This document shows positions 39,220 through 48,388 of a stretch of DNA of 64,000 nucleotides, in pieces. Position 1 is the first letter of the stretch; every line of letters starts with the position of its first letter. The stretch is from positions 1,488,001 to 1,552,000 of the forward strand of contig NC_068562.1 in the NCBI RefSeq assembly GCF_022201045.2. The letters are read 5' to 3'. Under the pieces are notes generated by a model. It had not been told where the DNA came from. It searched no databases and saw nothing but the letters and a program-made list of their open reading frames with translations. This stretch comes from Citrus sinensis. Taxonomy: Eukaryota; Streptophyta; Magnoliopsida; Sapindales; Rutaceae. Both the position numbers and the translations under genes were made by a program.

Positions 39220-40742
39220 GGGTCCGTCTATGTTGCAACAGTTGCAACATACTACTTCTTTTGTCATTTTGTAATTTAACCATTGGATCCAAGACAAGAA
39301 TGGTAAAAGCAAATCCAACGGCAGAGTGTATTTATTTTGGTTATTTTCATTGCAATCCCCCTTGTTTTCTGAAATGTCAGGAAAAAATATAATTATTATT
39401 ATTTTATTTATTGGCTTAGTTGTTAAATGATATGAATAAGAACTAGGAAATTTAAGAGGACTTTTGTTATTGATATTATGCAATTACAATGCATGATTCA
39501 ATACTAGTTTATAAGAGCCACAACTTGTTAAATATAAAATAAAGCTTATGTTTGCATCCTAACTTCATAAAGATAAATACGTTTATTTATTCCACAAATT
39601 CATAAATATTTCATATTTTTTAATTATTACTATCATTTCTAAATCTACTCTCATTATGTAAATTTATTAAAAATTATATTTAATTATTATTATTATATTA
39701 ATTATTAATATATAAATATAATATGATATAATAAAATAATATTATAATTATTATAGTAAAAATAAAAATATAATTTAAATATGTTTAACGTTTCTATTAA
39801 GACAAAATTTAGCACATTGTAGTGAATTATATAATTGACCACAATCTAATTTTTAAAACTTTCAAACATAGGTAAGTAATAAATTAATGTGAACAATATT
39901 ATAACAATATACAATACTATGTTCTAAGCACATTCTAATGGTGCGTTTATTAAATAAGAATCAAAATGAGATAGAATCGTAATAAAGAATCGGAATCGGA
40001 ATGAACAACATTCTCATTAATGTGTTTACTTTATTTTATAATTGGAATAAACTATTATAAGTTATTAAAATGCCCTTTGTTAATTGTGTCCCTAATATTA
40101 TTTGTATATATTATAATTAAAACAATAATAATAATAAAACTAAAAATAACAATTATGACAATAATGTTAATTAAAACAAAAAATTAATAAAATTTAACAA
40201 TAATAATAATAACAACAAAATTAACTGAAATAATAATATTAATAATGATAATAATTAAAATAATAAAAATTATTAATAAGTTTTAATAATATTATTATTA
40301 ATAAAAATAATAACAACAATAATTAAAACAATTAAAATAATTAAAATAAAAAAGTTAATATATTTTAATAATAACATTAATTTTAATCATAACATGATAA
40401 ATATTAATAATAATGAATTAATTACGGTATAATAACAATTAAAATAATAAAAGTAATAAATTTTAATAATAATAATGACAGTAATAATCATAAATAATAA
40501 TAATTAAAATAATAAAATTTAATAGCAATAATCTTATATAATAATAATGATATTAATAATAACAATAATAAATTAAAATTCTTTTCAAATGTCATTTTAT
40601 TCTAAAAATAGATTTATATGTAAAAATTTATAACTTTTAGTTCCTATTAAATTTTACAAAAAATATAAGGTGTTGTAATGTAATCAAATACAAAACGACA
40701 AAAGTTATTGTATGTTGCAACTGTTGCAACATAGGCGGACCC
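39220..40742. mobile_element. Long-TIR transposon, GGGTCCG family, copy 2, with nested Harbinger-like DNA
   Basis: The ends GGGTCCGTCTATGTTGCAAC and its inverted partner match for about 35 bases and remain similar to about 60. A clean 9-bp duplication TTAATAAAA flanks the element (39211-39219 and 40743-40751), the length expected for Mutator-like elements. The tip GGGTCCGYCTA is shared with copy 1, while the next bases differ; each has its own palindrome, here GTTGCAACAGTTGCAAC. From about 39937 inward the element contains DNA homologous to the 15-kb Harbinger-like element and then a long AAT-rich tract to about 40570. No transposase. Confidence 0.82.
39937..40570. mobile_element. Nested relative of the 15-kb PIF/Harbinger-like element
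   Basis: It starts TAATGGTGCGTTTATT and shares the blocks ATTCTCATTAATGTGTTTAC and GTTATTAAAATGCCCTTTG with the reverse complement of 15470-15642. Its right end was not found; it fades into AAT-rich simple sequence. Confidence 0.55.
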
Positions 40743-41209
40743 TTAATAAAAACGTTCATTATCACTATTGATTTAGAAAATTTTGTTTACTTATTTGATA
40801 AATTCTCCAAAAATTGTCATGCGCATTGTTCAAACACAGTATCACCCACCTGGTTGTGGATGAAGTTGGGCCAGTCTTAGGCGTTACTTGATAAATTCAG
40901 AATCCGTATTTTATTAAAAAATATTTAAAAATATATATTATTTTAAATATTTATATTTATTTGACTCATTTATTATATATATATAAAGTTTTAAACACTT
41001 AAAATTCATATTTTTCATGTCAAATTTTATTAAAATAAATTTAAAACTTATAAAGTTACCAAAAAATAAAAAATATACACAAAATATTAAAAAAATATAA
41101 ATTTTGAATACCTGAATTAAAACCCGGCACAACCCGGCCCAGACATCTATTAGATCTAATTCAGGTCCGACATTACGATACCCGGACCGGACCTAGAGTT
41201 TTTGCCAAC
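40743..41209. other. AT-rich DNA ending in a hAT-like transposon terminus
   Basis: At 41110-41209 are scattered ACCCGG and GGTCCGG strings. The right edge, read on the minus strand, is TAGGGTTGGCAAAAACTC followed by GGTCCGGTCCGGG. This closely resembles the TAGGGGTGTCAAAAAAG terminus of the hAT-like element at 44319-45152. The left end of this second element was not found. It abuts the orphan upstream region D. Confidence 0.5.
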
Positions 41210-41700
41210 CCTAGCTGAAGCCTGTATGTTGCCAGCAAATTAGACCATTTAAAGAATTTATTAGTTGAGAGCTAACACACTGACAGAGTAGCTTTCAAGC
41301 TAAACCAAATCTAGCAGTAGCTTGCTCAGTTGAATCCTGTGGAGTGGTTCCAGCTTATATAATAATAAATTTGTAAACCCTAGAGCTAGCAAGAAACCTT
41401 TACTCTCTTTTTCGTTTTCCTTATTTTTCGCCAATATTGCGACGTTGACTCTAATCACAAGCTTGCATTAGATTTTTATCAATTACGCAGTGGATCACGA
41501 ATCAACGACGGAGACGAAATAGCACGAGTGGAAGCTGAGGTGGCATATCTCTTAGGCCGAAACGTGTGCTATATTTACGTAAGCTTATCGAAGATGATTA
41601 TGACTTTATGAGTTGCTTAATGTGGGGTTTTTTGTAATCCCAGTTGGGTTGATGGGTTGAATTGGAATAATGTGCTGTGTGGTTTAGCTTATGCGACTGT
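41210..41700 (-). pseudogene. Orphan upstream region of a lost fourth array gene (D)
   Basis: This stretch aligns with the regions upstream of genes A and C. It contains AAACCCTAGAGCTAGC (about 41376-41391, as in C), CAAGAAACCTTT (as in A), GCGACGTTGACTCTAATCAC, then GGTGGCATATCTCTTAGG leading into the shared element, and further right GTGTGGTTTAGCTTATGCG (compare A at 28020-28040). In the position where exon 1 should lie (about 41.19 kb, judging from the spacing in A-C) there is instead the end of a hAT-like element, and no DLN-encoding exon is visible. The gene body is gone or displaced. This looks like a promoter relic. Confidence 0.65.
41553..41566 (-). promoter_or_regulatory. Conserved array element, copy D
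   Basis: TAGGCCGAAACGTG on the plus strand. One base differs from copies B and C. It is followed by TGTGCTATATTTACGTAAGC, comparable to the TGCGTAAGC following copy A. Confidence 0.68.
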
Positions 41701-42223
41701 GCATAGGCATCATGGTTCCTTTATGACGAATAGGATGAGTGAAATCATTCGATGGGCCAAGTGACAGAGAATATAACAAACACAAAACGATGATAACTGT
41801 TGAATAAGGAAAATGTTCATGTAGTATTGTAAATTACACATTTACCACCAGAGATACAATTTTATCCACAAATCCGCTGGTACTCGGCCGACTTGAGTAA
41901 GATTTGATAAATTTTTTAGCAAATTTGATATGATTTTGATAATATAAATCAAAACCCGCTGCACGTTTATTGTATTTGTTAAACTAAATGAATTTTCATT
42001 ATCTCAATGTTACAATTTATTGAGGTTTCACTGTTTTTTAATTAAAATAGAGCCATTTAATACCACTTTTTATCTCTTAAAACTTCATTTTGAGTATCCG
42101 ATATCAAAATCTTAAAATGTTTGAATTTCTCATTATATCTCATTTAATTCCCAAATTACTCTTAATTTCACTTTGTTAACTTTTTTTTTATATATATATA
42201 TAAACTAAGAACCTCATCGAAAG

Positions 42224-42862
42224 CTAAGGTTTAACAACACGAGAGAATGCAGTCCCTAAACAATCATTACGTAACCAAGTCTCGATGCCCGGGGGAGGGG
42301 TAGCAAAATGATGAAAGCCAAGAGGGAGAGTAAGGGCATGACTAGCCATGAAGTCCACCGCGAAATTAGCTTCATGATGAATATGGTGCACAGACACCTG
42401 CCAATTACGGGAAAGAAGATGAAGAATATCATTGACGAGGGGCAAGGTAGCATTAAAATTGTTCCTGTTAAGCAACTGAGTAACACAAAGGCTATCAATC
42501 TCAACCACCAACAATCTTATACCCATTTGCCAAGCCAATACCAGCCCCTGGTATAAACCCCAAAGCTCTGCAATTGTTACAGAGCAAATATCAATATTCA
42601 TGCAGAAACCACCATGCCATCTACCAGTAGCATCCCAAATCAAACCACATGCTCCCGCCAAACCGGATCTCTTCCTGGCACCATCAGAGTTTAGTTTATA
42701 ATACGGCCACCGAGGAGGTAACCGTAACCAACGAAACATGTTTTGAACTCTAAACCCACGATCACTTTGAAAAACATCGAAGGTACGAATTATCTCCTTT
42801 CCTCGCACTCTGATATCCCGAACCATGCTGTCCTCATTCACAACTTTACTTTCAAAAAGCAA
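42224..42862 (-). pseudogene. LINE-type retrotransposon remnant, RNase H domain
   Basis: A 212-codon frame matching the C-terminal RNase H (RVT_3) domain of plant LINE polyproteins: WPYYKLNSDGARKRSG, CGLIWDATGRWHGG, TIAELWGLYQGL, VVEIDSLCV and HHEANFAVDFMA. The catalytic acidic set is intact by position: Asp60, Glu99, Asp123 and Asp170. The reverse-transcriptase part upstream (to the right) is missing, so this is a 5'-truncated insertion. The T run on the plus strand at about 42180-42191, just past the stop, would be the poly(A) tail. No element-encoded mobility remains. A host-domesticated RNase H protein is possible but less likely. Confidence 0.8.
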
Positions 42863-42979
42863 CTGATTCCTTCCAACTCATTCACAACTTTAACGTTTTT
42901 TATGCACCCATCAACAACTTCTTATATATTTTGCAATGTTTTTACAAGATCCATATTATTCTTTATCTCTAAAGATAGG

Positions 42980-43380
42980 GTTTCCTAACCACCCGGTGGT
43001 TATTCCTCATCCCTATTATCCATTGAGCCCGCTCTGAATAATTCCCCTTGCGTGAGATTATTTCTGATTTAATAATAGGAAATTAGTTTCTCAAGAATGT
43101 CATACCAAACTTGCCCCAACGACTTCGGAACGAGCATTTTCGGGGACTAGCCCGCTTCCCATTACTCAAGAGGGCAGTCCTCTTTCATGTGGAATCGTTT
43201 TAGATCGTACAAATCTTCATTCTTAGCTTTCTTCTACGCCCTGGAATTCACTTCTAATAGAGTTCATATTCTAGTAGCTCACTTCCTGGAGTGAGGAGTG
43301 AATTAGCTCATGAAGAATGGGGCGAGGGCTCGACTCTGCTCTGATTCACCACCCGGGGGGATTCTTAAGGGGGGGAAGAA
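42980..43380. other. Likely nuclear insertion of mitochondrial DNA
   Basis: About 400 bases with clearly higher GC than the neighbourhood, including GGGGACTAGCCCGCTTCCC and GGGCGAGGGCTCGACTC, with little of the AT simple sequence around it. The style resembles plant mitochondrial intergenic DNA, and the adjoining psbB fragment supports an organelle source, since plastid pieces are common inside mitochondrial genomes. The exact source gene was not identified. Confidence 0.45.
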
Positions 43381-43515
43381 GCTTTCAGATAAATTTTAAT
43401 TTTCGACTAGTAAAGCATTGACTCTTTGATATATCTCTCGTTGAAAGTATCCTTGATCCCATTGATAATCGGTAGGACCAAATAATTCGATGAGGGTAGT
43501 TGCTGCACCACACCA
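43381..43515 (-). pseudogene. psbB: Degenerate plastid psbB (CP47) fragment
   Basis: Read on the minus strand, one frame gives [17 protein letters not shown] and then [13 protein letters not shown] followed by a stop and NLSES. This matches the CP47 segment ending ...[17 protein letters not shown], with several substitutions and one in-frame stop. It is a nonfunctional transferred copy of a photosystem II core-antenna gene, probably carried in through the mitochondrial genome, given the flanking organelle-like DNA. Confidence 0.8.
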
Positions 43516-44318
43516 CTCTTTTTTCTAATTACAGTACCTAAAAAAAAATTGCTGCAACTTCTCTTTTTAGGGCACTGATATTTTAAAATCCAATTCGTAT
43601 ATTATTCATCCTCTTCTCATTGGATGTTACGAACATGCCAGAACTTATATGCCCATGTGATAACAGTGAAAATACCGAAGACAATTTGCAATTGAACATG
43701 AAGATCATCATTTATATATTTTTTTTTATCTTCACTCCTTAGTATGTTGTCAGCCATTTCCTTTTGCCAAAGTGACGCTAATTTTGAATTAAAAAAAAAA
43801 AAAAGATTTGGGGTTTGTAACGAAAAGACATGTAGGCATGGCAGACATGCCTGGTATAAGTTGAGCTCGGGTGTTACAAGCCGAGTTTGGCCAGACCTAG
43901 GGATGTTTTCTTAAAATTTGGATTGAGATCGGATTTCACCTAAAAATTCTAAACTAAATCCAAAAGTCAGATAAATACACACATATATATATATATATAT
44001 ATATAAAATATTTTAGTTAAAATACATATTTTTATGTTTATTTACACACTCATTACTTACATTTAATGTTTAAAATAGTTAAAGATTGAACTTTAAAGTT
44101 AAATTTACCATGCATCTTTCAATATTTCAGTGAGATTGAAATGATTATTCAAATTAAAGTAATAAGTGGGTCTAATGGGGTAAGGCTTAAGTAGCGCCAC
44201 CCTTTAGTCGATTCTTCCATTTTAGATTTGGGCTAGCTTTCCTTGTTTAGTTGGGCCCAATCATTCCATTGCTTGATAGCTGTAGTGCTAGTTATTCAGC
44301 CTCGCTTTGCATCTCGCG
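43516..44318. other. Intergenic spacer
   Basis: AT-rich DNA with a TA microsatellite at about 43985-44004. No gene or further organelle match recognised. Confidence 0.5.
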
Positions 44319-45152
44319 TAGGCTTAGCAAAATCCGGGTCCGGTCCGGGTTTTGGTGTTGCCCAGGACCGGACCGGATGATAGAAATGCAAGCCCGGACC
44401 CGGGTTAAAACCCGGTTTTTCCGGGTGCGGTCCGGGCTTGAGCCCGGCACCTTCCGGGTCCGGGTTTTGATCCAGGCTTTTTAAACCCGCATGTGATAAC
44501 TTCAATTTTTTTTTCAATTTTTTTTTCATTTCTCTAACAATGCAAATTTTAAAAAAGAAAATAATCAAATAAACTCATTCAATCTCAAACTTTAAAAAAT
44601 AAAATAGTCAAATACAAATATATAACACATTAACAATGCAAATTTTGCACAAATGATAAATAAAAATTATTTCAATCTACTTTCTAATACCTAAATTCAT
44701 CTAATTTCTAACTTAAACTCATTCAATCTATATATAAAATAAATAAATTAAATTCAACAACACAATAATCACACAATAAATTTAAATAACATCCAACATA
44801 TCATAAATTCATAATTATATATTTATATATAATATATTTATTTTTTAAATTTATTAAAAAACCGGGTCCGGTCCGGGTTCCGGGTTTTTTGTGTTGAACC
44901 CGGACCCGGGCCCGGAAATGTCCGGGTTTGAGAATTTCAAACCCGGACCGGGGCCCGGAAATGTCCGGGTTTGAGAATTTCAAACCCGGACCCGGGCCCG
45001 GAAATGTCCGAGTTTGAGAATTTCAAACCCGGACCCGGGCCCGGAAATGTCCGGGTTTGAGAATTTCAAACCCGGATCCGGTTTTTATATGCATGCGGTC
45101 CGGGTTTTGCCCGGACCGGGTCCGGTCCGGGCGGACTTTTTTGACACCCCTA
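44319..45152. mobile_element. hAT-like non-autonomous element with GC-rich internal tandem repeats
   Basis: The perfect 8-bp target duplication ATCTCGCG flanks the element (44311-44318 and 45153-45160), as expected for hAT. The termini are TAGGCTTAGCAAAA on the left and TAGGGGTGTCAAAA on the inverted right, each leading into CCGG-rich sequence such as GGTCCGGTCCGGG. The centre is ordinary AT-rich DNA. Open frames on both strands through the GC-rich ends (44251-44484, 44296-44568, 45014-45214) are repeat translations, not genes. Confidence 0.85.
44896..45076. repeat. Four tandem copies of a 43-bp GC-rich unit
   Basis: The unit contains CCCGGACCCGGGCCCGG and then AAATGTCCGGGTTTGAGAAT. There are about four copies, with single-base differences (for example CCGGGGCCC in one and TCCGAG in another). 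Each unit contains the palindrome CCCGGGCCCGG, so single strands could form stacked hairpins. The array lies wholly inside the hAT-like element. Confidence 0.9.
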
Positions 45153-45160
45153 ATCTCGCG

Positions 45161-46321
45161 GGACCCTCTAATATTGAAATTATCATAAATAGCAGAAACT
45201 CTGCTGGTATCTAGTTTCCAATCAAAGTCATCGGCCTAGCATCTATTCTGCTTTGTAGTTTTCTATTCCATTCCTTGTATAGCAATTTGATGAGCAGTAC
45301 AACACAATCACAGTCTTGATATCGTTTATATATATATATATATACACAAACGACCATTTTTTTCCTCAAAGCCAAAAATAATCGACGATAGACTTGCATC
45401 GAAGTATATTGATAAAATTCTTTAAAAAGAAAAGAAATAGTTATGAAATAAGACAATGAAATTAATAAATGATGAAAAAATGGAGTCTTATGAGATAAGA
45501 GGGTAATTTTATAAATTAGTGGAATATATAAAAAGATGAGATCTTGTGAGATAAAATGTGGTGTTGAATATCACTACTCTTAGTCTAGACCAATTCTCAT
45601 TCATACTTTACTCTAGACCAGTTCTCATTCATACTTAATACAGTGAAAAAATTAAAAACCTTATGTGAACTTATTTGAGTTTAAAACAGTAGTCCTGATG
45701 GAGCTTAATTTCTCAACACCTCCCAATTGACTGTAATGAATTATGTAATTCTCTAAAATTAAGGTAGAGCTCTAATGCTAAGCAGTGTTTTTAGATCTCA
45801 TGTCTTAAATTTAAATTTCAATGGATTTCTCGGTTAATAAAAATTAAAAAAAAAAACTGCTATGACAATCTCCTGCTTTAACGAAGAAAAGTGGTGAAAA
45901 TCAGAATCAAGTGAAATGATTCATGAATACACTTCATCATTAACTGAAACAAATATAGATATAAAGCGACCGTCTAATGCAATATCATAAGAGTGTTACA
46001 GTGATTGTTTGCTCTCCACAATTGTTTAATTAGCCAACTGCCAGTGGACTTAATTCCTACATAATTAAGTAGTTTGAACAATTTTGAATTTTCCAAAAAA
46101 TTTCGTCAAAAAAAACGACATCGTGATGAGTCAAGTCAAGATTAGTGAATGTTGACAATGCTTTACTTTCAAATTTCCAATTGGCAAGTAAATGACAACC
46201 TGCCCCCCAATAGAAAATTGACAACTCCTACCCTCCCCAACGAAAATCCACCGCGCCATGCTGCTGGTATGAAACTCCCAATTAGACATAGACTATATTA
46301 CCCCTGCTTCACGCGTTAGCC
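45161..46321. other. Intergenic region upstream of the GMD gene
   Basis: AT-rich DNA with a TA run near 45329-45342. A 20-base phrase around TAGACCAGTTCTCATTCATAC occurs twice in tandem near 45587-45630. No gene. Confidence 0.5.
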
Positions 46322-46328
46322 TATAAAA
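46322..46328 (+). promoter_or_regulatory. TATA box of the GMD gene
   Basis: TATAAAA lies 131 bases upstream of the start codon, in CCTATAAAATC. Confidence 0.6.
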
Positions 46329-46452
46329 TCAATTCAGTCCAGCGCGTAAACTTCTAAACACAACCGTCACTTGCCAACACTCTCACTAGGCGGCTAGACC
46401 CTCGTTCTCATTCAAGTCGAAAACCCGACACGTCAATCCGGACCATCCATCA

Positions 46453-47559
46453 ATGGCATCCGAGAACGAGTCATCCAGATCGGAATCGATCATTAACGGT
46501 GACGCCACTCCTAAACGGAAAATCGCGCTGATCACTGGGATTACCGGCCAAGACGGCTCCTACTTAACGGAATTCCTCCTTAACAAGGGCTACGAAGTCC
46601 ACGGCCTGATCCGACGGTCCTCCAACTTCAATACGCAGCGTATCAATCACATCTACATCGACCCACACAACGCCCACAAGGCCCGAATGAAACTCCACTA
46701 CGCCGATCTCACCGACGCGTCGTCTCTCCGTCGCTGGCTCGACACCATTCTCCCCGACGAAGTCTACAACCTAGCTGCCCAGTCTCACGTGGCAGTATCC
46801 TTCGAGATCCCCGATTACACGGCCGATGTTGTGGCCACAGGAGCTCTCCGTTTGCTCGAAGCTGTTAGATCTCACATTGCAGACAGTGGAAGGTCCCACA
46901 TCCGTTACTACCAAGCCGGATCATCCGAAATGTTCGGATCCACTCCGCCTCCGCAATCCGAGACAACTCCCTTCCATCCAAGATCTCCTTACGCTGCTTC
47001 GAAATGCGCTGCCCATTGGTACACTGTAAATTACCGCGAAGCTTACGGGCTTTTCGCGTGTAACGGAATTTTATTTAACCACGAATCGCCTAGACGCGGC
47101 GAAAATTTTGTTACTAGAAAAATTACGCGTGCGGTTGGGAGGATCAAGATAGGATTGCAGAGTAAATTGTTTTTGGGTAATTTGCAAGCGTCGAGGGATT
47201 GGGGATTTGCGGGAGACTACGTGGAGGCAATGTGGATGATGTTGCAGCAGGAGAAGCCGGATGATTATGTGGTGGCGACGGAGGAGTCGCATACAGTGGA
47301 GGAGTTTTTGGAGGTCGCGTTTGGGTATGTGGGGTTGAATTGGAAGGATCATGTGGTGATCGATAAGAGGTATTTTAGGCCAGCTGAGGTTGATAATTTG
47401 AAGGGGGATTCAAGCAAGGCCAGGAAAGTGCTTGGCTGGAAGCCTCGAGTTGGGTTTGAGCAGTTGGTGAAGATGATGGTTGATGAAGATATTGAATTGG
47501 CTAAAAGAGAGAAAGTTCTTGTTGATGCTGGATACATGGACGCTCAGCAGCAGCCTTAG
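46453..47559 (+). CDS. GMD: GDP-mannose 4,6-dehydratase
   Basis: An intronless 368-codon gene, of normal length and structure for plant GMD (MUR1/GMD1). It is a short-chain dehydrogenase/reductase of the extended class. The nucleotide-binding motif [12 protein letters not shown] lies at 29-40, [11 protein letters not shown] at 54-64, [12 protein letters not shown] at 106-117, the SSEMFG active-site segment at 157-162, and the catalytic Tyr180-x3-Lys184 in SPYAASK. Then come [19 protein letters not shown] and [14 protein letters not shown]. The enzyme converts GDP-mannose to GDP-4-keto-6-deoxymannose in the cytosol, the first step to GDP-fucose for cell-wall polymers and glycans. The first 25 residues are a poorly conserved leader. 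The first two thirds of the gene favour C-ending codons and the last third T- and G-ending codons, a visible 5'-3' composition gradient. Confidence 0.97.
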   Translation: MASENESSRSESIINGDATPKRKIALITGITGQDGSYLTEFLLNKGYEVHGLIRRSSNFNTQRINHIYIDPHNAHKARMKLHYADLTDASSLRRWLDTILPDEVYNLAAQSHVAVSFEIPDYTADVVATGALRLLEAVRSHIADSGRSHIRYYQAGSSEMFGSTPPPQSETTPFHPRSPYAASKCAAHWYTVNYREAYGLFACNGILFNHESPRRGENFVTRKITRAVGRIKIGLQSKLFLGNLQASRDWGFAGDYVEAMWMMLQQEKPDDYVVATEESHTVEEFLEVAFGYVGLNWKDHVVIDKRYFRPAEVDNLKGDSSKARKVLGWKPRVGFEQLVKMMVDEDIELAKREKVLVDAGYMDAQQQP

Positions 47560-48388
47560 ATTTGGTTTTTACCTTCTTGTATTATTTTTAAGCTAATGCT
47601 TGACAGCTTGAGTGCTTTCTAGGGTTTGATTTTTGAGGAGAATATTTGTTTAGTTCAAGTGTTATTTCATGTTTTATGTCGTTTGAATCTTTGTAACTTC
47701 ATTCGTTAATTTCAGGAAGATGAAATTGCTATTTAGCATCTACTATGAGTTTTCCAATTTCTGCCAATTGGGCAAATTGTGTTTGGGTAGATCCAGATTT
47801 GATCTTTCTAGTTTACACAGTGCATCATCATCACCGGAAATGACGTGTCGATACTCTCCAATTTACAGCCTCTTTATTTATAGCTCACATGCGTGTCTGG
47901 ACTGTGGGATTCAACATGCATGACGAGTGTATGGCATGCTCATGGGCCATGGCAAGGGAGCAATTTCCAAAAAAGACCTTTAGTAATTGGTAGTTTGCAT
48001 TCGGATTATTGTTTCTTTACAGCAGATTTGGTTGTTTATTTATAATGTATTTTGCGAAAGGAGGAATTATCAGTGGATTCGCTAGTTTATCACAGGGAGA
48101 ACGAATTTGCCCTTCCCTTCATGCTTTCAGAGTCGCTATGTTAAACTCCTACGATCTTATCATCGGAGAAAATTCTCCACAAAATGAATATAACTTTTTT
48201 ACTAAATCTTTTGTGAGTAAGAATATATGAAACCATAAATATATGCTCTGTGGCACAAATCCAAACACAATGAACAAAGCTCAACCAAATATTAGTCAGA
48301 AATAAGTGGTTAGAATGTTCTGACCATCCATCTAAGCTTCAATTAAGTGTAAAAAGAAACAAAAGATCTATACAGAAAAGGCAAAAAG
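47560..48388. other. Convergent spacer between GMD and the BORCS5-like gene
   Basis: Probable 3' UTRs of both genes. The frames at 47720-47923 and 48009-48230 have no recognisable content. Confidence 0.55.

Noticed and set aside
42308-42556. Plus-strand frame across the LINE remnant
   Set aside because: The other strand carries an intact RNase H domain; this frame has no recognisable content.
44896-45076. Regular repeat array that could suggest CRISPR
   Set aside because: The copies are directly adjacent without unique spacers, inside a plant transposon in a eukaryotic genome.
44251-45214. Several Pro/Gly/Arg-rich open frames on both strands
   Set aside because: Translations of the CCGG-rich ends and tandem repeats of the hAT-like element.
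47720-48230. Two short plus-strand frames after GMD
   Set aside because: They lie in 3' UTR-like DNA between convergent genes and show no domain or codon signal.
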